From Acinetobacter harbinensis (GTDB taxonomy: Bacteria; Pseudomonadota; Gammaproteobacteria; Pseudomonadales; Moraxellaceae): a stretch of DNA of 64,000 nucleotides. The position numbers were made by a program, and so were the translations under genes. Shown here piece by piece: positions 54,853 to 63,742 of this stretch. The DNA is taken from the NCBI RefSeq assembly GCF_000816495.1, contig NZ_JXBK01000001.1:492142-556141 (forward strand), given 5' to 3'. Position 1 is the stretch's first letter; every line of letters starts with the position of its first letter. Under the pieces are notes generated by a model. That model made no database searches. It was not told the origin of the DNA and saw nothing but the letters and a program-made list of their open reading frames with translations.

Positions 54853-56220
54853 TTAAATTAAAGCGATAACGGTTTTTTTCTTCCAAACCAATTGGTAATA
54901 CAAACCCTGCAATACACATAAGCAGACAAAGGCCAATGCGTAAGCATACCAAACCCCTTTTAAACCCCACCATTGACTAAATAGATAGGCACACGGCACT
55001 TCGATGGCTAAAATAACCACAATGTTAATCAGCATCGGTACAGTGACAGTACCACTGGCGCGCATGATGGAGGCGAAAATGGAACTGGCACCAAAGAAAA
55101 TAATCGACCACAACACAATAAACAGTAATTGCTGCCCCAAAGCCACCACCTCGGGATCGGTAATAAATAAAGCCATCAGATATTTAGAAAATAGATAAGC
55201 CAACGCCACCAAGCCACCCGTGATTAAGATATTCATGGTCAGCGCGGTGCGGGTGACTTTGGCCAATAAATCCGATTTTCCTGCACCAATGGCTTGGGCG
55301 GCAAAAATAGAGGCGGCAATCGAAATCGACAATGCCGGAAATTGAATATAATTGAGTACCTGATTGACCGCACCATACGCCGCGGTGGCATGTGAGCCAT
55401 AGCGATTGACTAAGCCGACAATGACCAAACCGGCCATCGAGGTGGTGATCATCTGAATACCGGTTGGAACTCCCAAGCGCAGAATAATTTTACTCAGTTC
55501 AGGATGATGGCGAATATGCCCGAGTAAATGTCGATCCGGTTTTAACGGATGGTCTTTTTTATTTAAATATACTGCTAAAAAAATCAGTACCGCAAAATAA
55601 CCGGTAATCGTGGCAATGGCAGGTGCCACAATGCCCATTTTCGGAAAACCAAAATAACCCGCAATTAAAATTGGCGTGATCAACAAACCAATCAAAATGG
55701 TCATGCCGGAGGCAATCAGTGGCGTGGTGCTGTCCCCGACGCCACGTAAAATAGAGGTATAGATTAAATAAATAAACAGCAGCGGACTACCGGCCAACAT
55801 CCATTGCACATAGGGTAAAGACAGGTGCATGACGTCTGGATCGGTACCCAAGGCCAATAAAATATGCTTGGCAAAAACCACTCCGAGTAGTGCAGTAATC
55901 GTACCGCCAATCAGGGTCATAAATAAAGTTGAACCAACCACACAGCGTACTTTTTCGACATTCTGCGCCCCCCATGCTTGCCCCACCAGAACCGTTGCGC
56001 CCGCAGAGAGTCCAATGACAAAAGCCATTAAACAAAACAAAATGGGAAAAAAGATCGCCACGGCGGCAATGGCGTTAACGCCCATCATCTGTCCGACAAA
56101 AACGGTATTAATCGTTCCGGATAGATTTTGTAAAATATTGGTTGCAATCAATGGCAACAGGAAAATTAAAAAGGTTTTCCATAGCTTTTGTTGATTGAGC
56201 AGCGTTTGAGGTTGAGGCAT
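54853..56220 (-). CDS. MATE-family multidrug efflux transporter
   Basis: A 455-residue membrane protein with 12 predicted helices in two MATE repeats. Landmarks are LSGTINTVFVGQMMGVNAIA, GLSAGATVLVGQAWGA at the end of helix 2, and AAQAIGAGKSDL in the second half. It would export cationic drugs in exchange for Na+ or H+. No regulator is adjacent on the same strand; the TetR is on the far side of the SDR gene. Confidence 0.92.
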   Translation of the reverse strand: MPQPQTLLNQQKLWKTFLIFLLPLIATNILQNLSGTINTVFVGQMMGVNAIAAVAIFFPILFCLMAFVIGLSAGATVLVGQAWGAQNVEKVRCVVGSTLFMTLIGGTITALLGVVFAKHILLALGTDPDVMHLSLPYVQWMLAGSPLLFIYLIYTSILRGVGDSTTPLIASGMTILIGLLITPILIAGYFGFPKMGIVAPAIATITGYFAVLIFLAVYLNKKDHPLKPDRHLLGHIRHHPELSKIILRLGVPTGIQMITTSMAGLVIVGLVNRYGSHATAAYGAVNQVLNYIQFPALSISIAASIFAAQAIGAGKSDLLAKVTRTALTMNILITGGLVALAYLFSKYLMALFITDPEVVALGQQLLFIVLWSIIFFGASSIFASIMRASGTVTVPMLINIVVILAIEVPCAYLFSQWWGLKGVWYAYALAFVCLCVLQGLYYQLVWKKKTVIALI

Positions 56221-56646
56221 CGAATGTCCTGTAAAAGGGATATTTATGGTGATTTAAAACTCTTCTCAGACTAGCGGAGTTAACTTAAAAAAGCCTTAGC
56301 GTTTCGGTAACGCAACATCTGCTCGATCTATTCATGTAGCTCTAAAATTGCTCGTTGCTGCTGATGTTTTGTGGCTTTAAAAAACCATCTAGCTTGATGT
56401 CGTTATTAATGAAATATACTGTGCTAAAGAGCGCTTATTTTGTTTTTTCAGTGTTTTATTTGGCTTTTTGTGTTGAAATTAAGCTGATGTATACGCTCTT
56501 GATTTAAAATATATAAACCAAATAACTTAAATTTTTCAGTTTGTTATGATTTTTAATGACCTTTAATCAAAAAACACTAGACTAAAAAAACCACATTTCC
56601 TAGAATGCGGCTACTGATTAAAACAATCTGTTTAAAATAAAAAATT
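56221..56646. other. Intergenic region upstream of vgrG
   Basis: About 425 bases of AT-rich DNA between the divergent MATE and vgrG genes. It must hold both promoters, but no clear -35/-10 pair, operator or ORF stands out. The imperfect dyad TAGACTA...CCTAG near 56577-56605 is not convincing. Confidence 0.4.
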
Positions 56647-59600
56647 ATGTTAAAAAATATTCATAGCTTGATTGAGGCAATGGGCTTAAGTCTGCAAAAG
56701 CGCGCCTTACATATACACTTTTCTCATGAGGTACTGAACCATCAGGTCTTTATCCAAAGAATTGAAGGGCAGCATCGTATTAATCAGGGTGCTCAGGCCG
56801 AACTGATTTGTTTGTCGACCCATGCCTCTATTGCCTTAAAGCAATTTATTGGGGTGCAAGTGGCGGTAGACCAAGTGACGGATTTGGGTGCGCTGTTTCG
56901 TATGACCGGTATTGTGACTGGCGCCAGTCAAGGTCAAAGTGATGGTGCATTAAGCATTTATAAGCTAACGATTGAAGATGCTACAGCGCTGTGGCATAAG
57001 CGCCGCAACAGTCGTGTATTTATGAGTAAAACAGTGGTTGAGATCACTCAAATTCTGTTTAAAGAATGGCAAAGTAAAAGTGCTTTATTTGCAGCTAGTT
57101 TAACGCTGGATACGCAAGGCCTAAGCCGCGAGTATGATATTCGGCCATTTGTGATGCAGGCCAATGAAACAGATTATGCATTTCTGACTCGACTGTGGCG
57201 CAGTGAGGGCATCAATTGGCTGATTGATGAAACTGAACAGATTGTGGCGCATGCATCAGCTGCCATTGACGCACAAAAATTACGCTTAATTGATGACAAT
57301 CAGCACTATACGCCGTTAAGTCGTCGCTCAATTCGTTTCCATCGCAGTGATGCCACGGAGCGTTTAGACAGCATTACTCATTTTGTGGCTGAACGGCATT
57401 TAAGTGCGACGGCTGTTCAATTGCAGCGCTGGCAAGCGCATAGTTTGTCACAAGATCAGTCGAATAGTGTACTGAGTCATCATCAACACAGTGCGGTTCA
57501 AGACAATGAAAGTTTAAGTCTAGAGCAGGCATGGAGTATCAGTCCGGCATGGACAGCTGATTTAAGCGGTGCCGATCAGGCCACTGATTCTGGCACGCAG
57601 CAATTGGAAAAAATCAGCCAACAGCTCTCGCATTATCAAAATTTACAGTCTAAATATTTTACCGCGTACAGCAGTGTCCGTGATGCGCAAGTCGGCTATT
57701 GGTTCGAGTTAATCGGTCACGCAGAAATTGATCAACATGCAGGTGCAGATAAAGAATTTTTGATTTTAGGCAAAGAGTTTTATCAGCAAAACAATCTCCC
57801 CAAAGATATTCTACATTTGGTGGATGGCTTATTAACTGCCAGCCATTGGCAGATGAACAATGACCAGCGTCAAGCCAATATACTACACGTAGTGCGCCGT
57901 TATATTGCAGTGGTGCCAGAATATGATCCGTTACAGCATCGACCGGCAGCCTATCCGCAGCGTGCCAAAGTGGTAGGGCCTGACGGTGAAACAATTTATG
58001 TCGATGCTTGGGGGCGCATTAAAGTCCGCTTTTTATTCACCCAAGGTGCAGACCACGCGCATGATGGCGGGGCAGGCAGCAATGACAACGATACTGACTC
58101 TGCATGGGTCGATGTACTGACGCCGTGGGCGGGTGCCGGTTATGGTGCGCGTTTTCATCCGCGGATTGGTGAAATTGTGGTGATTGATTTCTTTGAGGGC
58201 GATGTGGATCGACCGTTTGTCACGGGTCGTATTCATGAGGCTGATCGTCATCAGACCATGTTTGATATTAAAGGCAAATTACCCGACACCAAAAAACTCA
58301 GTGGTATTCGCTCACAAGAAGTTAATGGCGCAGGCTTTAACCAACTGCGTTTTGATGATAGCACTGGACAAATCAGCACCCAATTGCAAAGCAGTCATGC
58401 AGCAACACAACTGAATTTAGGAAATTTAAGTCATCCGAAAGACAAAGAAACCAGTAATGGACGTGGTGAAGGATTCGAGCTGAGAACCGATGCGTATGGT
58501 GCAGTTCGTGCCGGAAAAGGCATGTTGATTAGCACCTATGCGCAAGAGCAAGCAGTTGCCGATCATTTAGACGCAGCGCAAGCACAATCCTTACTCAGCC
58601 AAGGGCATGAAAGCATGAAAATGCTCAGTGAGATTGCGGTTAAACAGCAGACGGATGCACTCAATGTGATTAATCGCTTGCCGAAATTTTTTCAATCTTT
58701 AGAGCTTAAAAGCACCAGTCAGGCTTTAGATACCACGCTTAATTTATTTAAACAGAGCATGAGTGATGATCCGCTGAATGCATTAAAAGACTGTGGTGGT
58801 TTTATTCGTGATGTCGGTACTTTGGGTGGAAATAGCAAAGGCATTGTTGATGAATTTAATACCTTTTTTAGCAATGCTCAGGATGCTGTCGAAAATTTAA
58901 AAGAATTTATTGAGAATGTTCAGGAACACGGTTCAGATGTAATCAAAGGAAAACTCGCCAGCTTAAAAGATAATCTTCAATCCAACCCTTTTGCGAGCCT
59001 ACAACAGGTCGGCAAGGTACTTGCCAATGTTGATCTAAACGATTTTGATGTGATGAGCAGCTGTGGCACCTTTAATAAAGGCAGTAAATTAGAAGTAACG
59101 CCCAACAAAGCATTAACTTCATTGCAAGGTTTTATGGAAGGTTACACCCAAGGTTTAGAAAATAGTAGTGATGATAAAAAACTACAACAAGGCAAACTAT
59201 TTAGACAAGCACTCATGTTGTTAGCTTCCCCGAATGGAATTGCTTTAACCACGCCAGAAGATATTATTTTACAAGCCTCGCAAGATATTGCTGAAAGCGC
59301 ACAAGGTTCGATTAACTTAAGTGCACAGAAAAATATTGTGGCACATGCGCAAGATAAAATTAGTTTGTTTGCCGCGCAGAAAGGTTTAAGTGCGTATGCG
59401 GCAAAAGGAAAAGTACAGATTCAAGCTCAAGATGATGCGATAGAGGCTATTGCCAAAAAAGTCATTAAGTTAATCTCTACTGAAGATAAAATTGAGATTA
59501 CCAGTCCAAAAGAGATTGTTTTAACTGCGGGTGGCTCTCAGTTGAAAGTTAATGCCAGTGGTGTGTTTGTAACAACAGGTGGCAAGTTCGAGAGTAAAGC

Positions 59601-60033
59601 GGGACAGCATATTTTTAGTGGTGGGGCGGCTGTAAATGCTGAACTACCGAAAATGCCTGAGAGTGGAATATTTAGTCGAAGATTTGATTTTGGCGATATT
59701 TTTAGTAAAGATGAGTTAAAACATCAGGTTAAATTTAAGTTCATAAATCACTCACGAAAAACTGAGTTTATTGGTATTTTGGATGAATTTGGTCGTACAC
59801 AACGTTTTTTCAGTGATAGTGCTGATAACGTCGAAGCTATTATTCTTGGGCATGATAGTGAAGATTTAAAAGAATTAATTGTGATAAAAAACGATGTTGA
59901 AGACACTACAGATCATAGTGCATGTGAGGGTGAAGGGTGTTGTGGCGCTGCAGATGATCATGGTGCAATAGAAGATCAAAATGAATCTTGTGATGAAGAT
60001 TTAGAAGCAGATTTTGGCAGTTTCGGTCAGTAA
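56647..60033 (+). CDS. vgrG: Type VI secretion spike protein VgrG, extended
   Basis: A 1128-residue trimeric T6SS spike. The N-terminal gp27-like part is residues ~1-420, including NETDYAFLTRLWRSEGINWL. The gp5-like OB domain follows (KVVGPDGETIYVDAWGRIKV, DVLTPWAGAGYGARFHPRIG, EIVVIDFFEGDVDRP, VTGRIHEADR). A DUF2345-type beta-prism region lies at ~850-1010. Between them sits a helical insertion of ~200 residues (about 640-840). After the prism an extra ~110 residues end in an acidic tail with Cys1093, Cys1098, Cys1099 and Cys1115. No T6SS core genes are in the window, so this is an orphan vgrG/effector cluster. Confidence 0.93.
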   Translation: MLKNIHSLIEAMGLSLQKRALHIHFSHEVLNHQVFIQRIEGQHRINQGAQAELICLSTHASIALKQFIGVQVAVDQVTDLGALFRMTGIVTGASQGQSDGALSIYKLTIEDATALWHKRRNSRVFMSKTVVEITQILFKEWQSKSALFAASLTLDTQGLSREYDIRPFVMQANETDYAFLTRLWRSEGINWLIDETEQIVAHASAAIDAQKLRLIDDNQHYTPLSRRSIRFHRSDATERLDSITHFVAERHLSATAVQLQRWQAHSLSQDQSNSVLSHHQHSAVQDNESLSLEQAWSISPAWTADLSGADQATDSGTQQLEKISQQLSHYQNLQSKYFTAYSSVRDAQVGYWFELIGHAEIDQHAGADKEFLILGKEFYQQNNLPKDILHLVDGLLTASHWQMNNDQRQANILHVVRRYIAVVPEYDPLQHRPAAYPQRAKVVGPDGETIYVDAWGRIKVRFLFTQGADHAHDGGAGSNDNDTDSAWVDVLTPWAGAGYGARFHPRIGEIVVIDFFEGDVDRPFVTGRIHEADRHQTMFDIKGKLPDTKKLSGIRSQEVNGAGFNQLRFDDSTGQISTQLQSSHAATQLNLGNLSHPKDKETSNGRGEGFELRTDAYGAVRAGKGMLISTYAQEQAVADHLDAAQAQSLLSQGHESMKMLSEIAVKQQTDALNVINRLPKFFQSLELKSTSQALDTTLNLFKQSMSDDPLNALKDCGGFIRDVGTLGGNSKGIVDEFNTFFSNAQDAVENLKEFIENVQEHGSDVIKGKLASLKDNLQSNPFASLQQVGKVLANVDLNDFDVMSSCGTFNKGSKLEVTPNKALTSLQGFMEGYTQGLENSSDDKKLQQGKLFRQALMLLASPNGIALTTPEDIILQASQDIAESAQGSINLSAQKNIVAHAQDKISLFAAQKGLSAYAAKGKVQIQAQDDAIEAIAKKVIKLISTEDKIEITSPKEIVLTAGGSQLKVNASGVFVTTGGKFESKAGQHIFSGGAAVNAELPKMPESGIFSRRFDFGDIFSKDELKHQVKFKFINHSRKTEFIGILDEFGRTQRFFSDSADNVEAIILGHDSEDLKELIVIKNDVEDTTDHSACEGEGCCGAADDHGAIEDQNESCDEDLEADFGSFGQ

Positions 60034-60046
60034 GGGCTTTATTATT

Positions 60047-60532
60047 ATGAGAGCAATATTTTCTTTCTTATGTTTTTTATTATTTGTACCTTTGTGTCAT
60101 GCACAGATTATCAAAGAATTTCCAAAGCGTACCATAGGTGCTGAAACGGTTAGCTTTGATTATATTGAGTCTGATAAATGCAGTTTTCAACGTAAGGATA
60201 TTAAGACGCCTGTATCGAAGATTTTAAAGCAAAATAATATAGATTTAAGTACAGGTTCTTGGTTACATGTTCCTGATGAATGTTGGAATATCAAAAGTTC
60301 AGAGCAAAATCTTTTACTTATTTCATTAACAAATAAAAATAAGCCTTTAAAATTTTATATTATTGATGATGGTAAAAACTTAGGTAATGTCATGTTAAAT
60401 CTTAATGAGGATCTGAGCCTAAATTTTGATGGAAATAAAATTAAATTTTCAAAACAAATTAGTGAAAAAACAAAAAATAAAATTCTAATCCTATTTAAAC
60501 AAATTGATCAAGAATCAAAGGGGGTACTATGA
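60047..60532 (+). CDS. Exported small protein between vgrG and effector, possible immunity protein
   Basis: A 161-residue protein with an evident Sec signal peptide (MRAIFSFLCFLLFVPLCHA, cleavage before Gln20) and a mature part of mixed strands with two Cys that could form a disulfide (DKCSF and DECWN). No family is recognised. ATG at 60047 is preferred over upstream starts because the signal peptide begins there. It ends with a 4-nt ATGA overlap with the effector gene, so the two are translationally coupled. A periplasmic protein made together with a wall-degrading effector is a good immunity candidate. Confidence 0.7.
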   Translation: MRAIFSFLCFLLFVPLCHAQIIKEFPKRTIGAETVSFDYIESDKCSFQRKDIKTPVSKILKQNNIDLSTGSWLHVPDECWNIKSSEQNLLLISLTNKNKPLKFYIIDDGKNLGNVMLNLNEDLSLNFDGNKIKFSKQISEKTKNKILILFKQIDQESKGVL

Positions 60533-62913
60533 GTTTTGTTTCTCCAGTAAATGGCAAGTCATTTGGTGATGATAGACAAGCATATATATATGCAGTATCC
60601 CGAAGAGAGTCATCATCAGATTTAATCTTATCAGACCTCGTAGATCCAAACCTTACTGCTAGAAAGGTGCATAATAGTAAAACTGCTGGGTATGGCTTTA
60701 TTGGCTATTTTCAGTTTGGTGAAGGTGCACTTTTCGATTTGGGTTATTTTAAGCCACCTTATACTTTTAGTAATGATTCTGACAGCCTTTTTCAGAAATC
60801 ATTTTCGGTCAATGATTGGAGTGGAAGTTGGACAGGGTTAGACAATGTAACATCCAAAAGTATTTTTTTAAAAGACAGAACTATTCAAATAAAAGCATTT
60901 AATAGCTGGATTAATACACTCTGTAATAGATTAAGAAGTCAGAACGTCAATGAATTTTATGGTGTCCGAATTAATGGCGTTGAAATTACTGAGTCAGGCT
61001 GTATTGCCGGAGCACATTTAAAAGGCCCTAAATATGTTTTGGAGTTTGTGCAAGGAGTAGGAAATCAGGCTGATGCTTTTGGTACAAAGGTTGGTGAATA
61101 CATATCGCTATTTGCCCATTATGACTTGGAAAATTGCTGTAATCGTAAAGTGTATATTAATGTCGTGGATGAGCAAGGGAATCCAGTTTCGGAAAAAAAG
61201 ATTATAATAGAGTCAGAATATAAAGAAGGTAAATATTATAGTAAAATTGGTAAAATTTCGAATGATTACAAGACAAATAAGGAAGGAAAAATTCCTGTTA
61301 TTGTTAGACATCCCGGCACTAAAATAAAGATTATCGTTGATGGGAAATCACTTGAAATTACACAACAAAAAGATAAGAAAGAAAGCTATACGATAAAATT
61401 AACAAAACAGGTATCAGTGCCTGTTGTTTTAGAGCAAAATAGTGCCCCTCAACCAAAACCACAAGCCAATAAAACGCCTCAAGAAATTAGAAATGAGCAA
61501 ACTCCGAGTGTTACAGAAGAATCTAAAGCGGCTGATAAGAAAGATGTGAGCTTCAATATACAAATTGTTGAAGCCGATACTGGAAAGCCAATCTCTAATA
61601 TGGGGTTTTTTCTCACCTATAAAAATAATATAAAAAAGCATTCAGCAGATGGTAATGGCATAAAGCACAATATTTCAGCTGAGATAGGCCAAGATATCGA
61701 GGTTTCTGTCTCTGGAGATGGGAAGTATCAAAAAATTCATCATTTCAAAGTTGATGAATCTCTATCTAATCAGACAATAAAAGTAGGCCTTCCAGTTCAT
61801 AGTTTTCAGATGATTGTAAAGAAAGATGATCAAATTGTTACGAATACCTCTGTAACTGTTTTTTATCGTGGTAAGCAAATTCCTAAAAAAACAAATGTTG
61901 CAGGCGCAATTAACTTGAAAATGTTAGTTGGTTTTGTTTATGGTTTTGGAGTTGGTTCAAACTCATTAGTAAAAGCTAGAGTAATTAATGTAAGTCCATA
62001 TAGAATATTTAGAATAAATGAAGGTTTTGTTAAAGAGTCAAGAAAATTAGATGTAGGTCAAAAAACTGTACAACAAAAAACAGTTGAAACTGTTCAGTCA
62101 GAAACTAAACCGAAGCCACCAACCCCAGCTAAAGTGCCTGAAGTTAAACAAGAGCCTGCTAAGGTTGCCCAACAAAATACTCATACCGAAAATGGCGGTA
62201 AACCACTGACGACAATTTCTAATCAATCATCAGCAACAAGCGATACAACACGATATCATATTTATTCTGATGGTAAGATTAAGAGAGAGAATAAAGCTGC
62301 AACGGGTTTTGCTGAATATATTTATTATGATAAAAGCGGGCAAGTACATAATATAGGGAAAACAGAGTTTATAGTTGCACCCAAGCGTAAAAAAGGTAAT
62401 AGCGTAATTGGTGGGAATGTTTATTTGATTGACCAGAGAATATTAAAGTCATACAAGAGTCCAGATGGTAAAGTTGGATATTTATGGGATATTTTTCTAC
62501 CTGGTCGGAATAGATATTATTTAAAAGGAGATGCATTCGCAGCGATTATTGGTGCAATGTGTTCTCTTGATTATGGCTATTATCATGGCTCTGGATTTAG
62601 TGTCAGAGATGGGCGATCAGTAGGTAGTGAGTCGCACTATAATGGTATCAATGGTGATTTTAGATATTTAGGAATTGGTGGTTGTCATGAAAATGGACCA
62701 GTTCTAGTAAGCCAAGTAGATCGATTTGATTGGAGTGCGAATGTAAAATTTGTAAATGCATTATACCTTTTTGGCTATAAAGCATTTGGTTCACAAGTAA
62801 TGAAAAGAAAAGGTCAGCCAAATAAAACGTTGCCACATGTAGTTTTCATAAATGGCGATCATGATAATCATCTACATTTACAAGGTTATCAACCAAATAT
62901 TCAGGATATATAA
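60529..62913 (+). CDS. Candidate T6SS effector: lysozyme-like domain plus LAS metallopeptidase-like domain
   Basis: A 794-residue protein with no signal peptide. Residues ~10-200 look like a lysozyme-fold glycan hydrolase: YAVSRRESSSD with candidate catalytic Glu27, then GYGFIGYFQFGEGALFDLGY. Residues ~205-505 hold two or three Ig-like/carboxypeptidase-regulatory-like beta modules (VDEQGNPVSEKK, EADTGKPISNMG), with Pro/Lys/Gln linkers. Residues ~580-794 carry the YHIYSDGKIKRE module and a metallopeptidase-like end with SESH703-x6-D710 and H781-x-H783 (GDHDNHLHLQG), the zinc ligand pattern of LAS enzymes (M15/M74). It would cut both glycan and peptide parts of peptidoglycan. A GGGGT ribosome site precedes the ATG. 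Confidence 0.75.
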   Translation: MSFVSPVNGKSFGDDRQAYIYAVSRRESSSDLILSDLVDPNLTARKVHNSKTAGYGFIGYFQFGEGALFDLGYFKPPYTFSNDSDSLFQKSFSVNDWSGSWTGLDNVTSKSIFLKDRTIQIKAFNSWINTLCNRLRSQNVNEFYGVRINGVEITESGCIAGAHLKGPKYVLEFVQGVGNQADAFGTKVGEYISLFAHYDLENCCNRKVYINVVDEQGNPVSEKKIIIESEYKEGKYYSKIGKISNDYKTNKEGKIPVIVRHPGTKIKIIVDGKSLEITQQKDKKESYTIKLTKQVSVPVVLEQNSAPQPKPQANKTPQEIRNEQTPSVTEESKAADKKDVSFNIQIVEADTGKPISNMGFFLTYKNNIKKHSADGNGIKHNISAEIGQDIEVSVSGDGKYQKIHHFKVDESLSNQTIKVGLPVHSFQMIVKKDDQIVTNTSVTVFYRGKQIPKKTNVAGAINLKMLVGFVYGFGVGSNSLVKARVINVSPYRIFRINEGFVKESRKLDVGQKTVQQKTVETVQSETKPKPPTPAKVPEVKQEPAKVAQQNTHTENGGKPLTTISNQSSATSDTTRYHIYSDGKIKRENKAATGFAEYIYYDKSGQVHNIGKTEFIVAPKRKKGNSVIGGNVYLIDQRILKSYKSPDGKVGYLWDIFLPGRNRYYLKGDAFAAIIGAMCSLDYGYYHGSGFSVRDGRSVGSESHYNGINGDFRYLGIGGCHENGPVLVSQVDRFDWSANVKFVNALYLFGYKAFGSQVMKRKGQPNKTLPHVVFINGDHDNHLHLQGYQPNIQDI

Positions 62914-62922
62914 AGGCATATT

Positions 62923-63561
62923 ATGCATATTAAATTTTTTATTCCTCTGCTAGTCTTATTTTCACTCGTAGCTTGTCAAAAAGCAGAAAATAAAATGCTA
63001 AGCTCAGATTCGCAAAAAATGAGTGAATCAAAGGTCAATAGTAGTCTTTTGGTAAATGAATATACGAAAATTAGGTTGCCATTTGATTTAAAAACAGTAT
63101 TAGTCAATGATAAGTTTATTAAATTAGATGAATACCCGCTTAACCAAAAGGATTTAAAGCTGTTTTACTCTGGAGAAGATCAGGCAAGAATCTTGATGAC
63201 AGGTGTTAAAAAACTTGGAAGTAAAGAGTATTTATTGGGTTTAATTGCTGTAAATTTTGATAATTATGAAGGCTCAGGTCCCGCACAATTGGTATTTTTA
63301 TCTGGGGGTGAAAATAACAAGAATAATTATAAAAATACTCTATTTGTAACGATGGGAGGGAAGTTCCCAATTTTAGATAATGAAGTCAAAAAATTCAATA
63401 ATATTAATGAATCAAAACTAAAAAATTATTGCATTCAATCTTTTCTTCTTAATAGTGATTTAAGTAAGGAAGAAGAAATGCGATGTGTTGGAAATGACCC
63501 TAGTATTGACAAAAATAAATTTAAATTCGATATTGTACAACTAGGATATAATAAGATATAA
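62923..63561 (+). CDS. Lipoprotein, probable immunity protein of the effector
   Basis: A 212-residue lipoprotein: signal MHIKFFIPLLVLFSLVAC with lipobox LVAC (Cys18), then a Ser/Lys-rich spacer and a soluble domain of alternating strands (LKLFYSGEDQARILMTG, EYLLGLIAVNFDNYEG). It begins 9 nt after the effector stop. Lipoproteins directly downstream of peptidoglycan-targeting T6SS effectors are commonly their immunity proteins. No family is recognised. The DNA is markedly AT rich compared with vgrG. Confidence 0.75.
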   Translation: MHIKFFIPLLVLFSLVACQKAENKMLSSDSQKMSESKVNSSLLVNEYTKIRLPFDLKTVLVNDKFIKLDEYPLNQKDLKLFYSGEDQARILMTGVKKLGSKEYLLGLIAVNFDNYEGSGPAQLVFLSGGENNKNNYKNTLFVTMGGKFPILDNEVKKFNNINESKLKNYCIQSFLLNSDLSKEEEMRCVGNDPSIDKNKFKFDIVQLGYNKI

Positions 63562-63742
63562 AATTATTTTTCAGAATGTTTTATTATATGTAACAAATAA
63601 TTTTTTAAACCGAGTAGCTTTGTAAGTAATTTAGATAGAAAATTTAAGTCATTGGGTAAGGTAATTTAGATAAAGGGATTATTTTAGGGTTGATTTTAGC
63701 AGATTTATCAGGTGAGGGCGCTATGAATATAGAGATTATTCA
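63562..63742. other. AT-rich gap before the last gene
   Basis: I see no ORF, and no terminator or promoter can be called with confidence. Confidence 0.35.
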
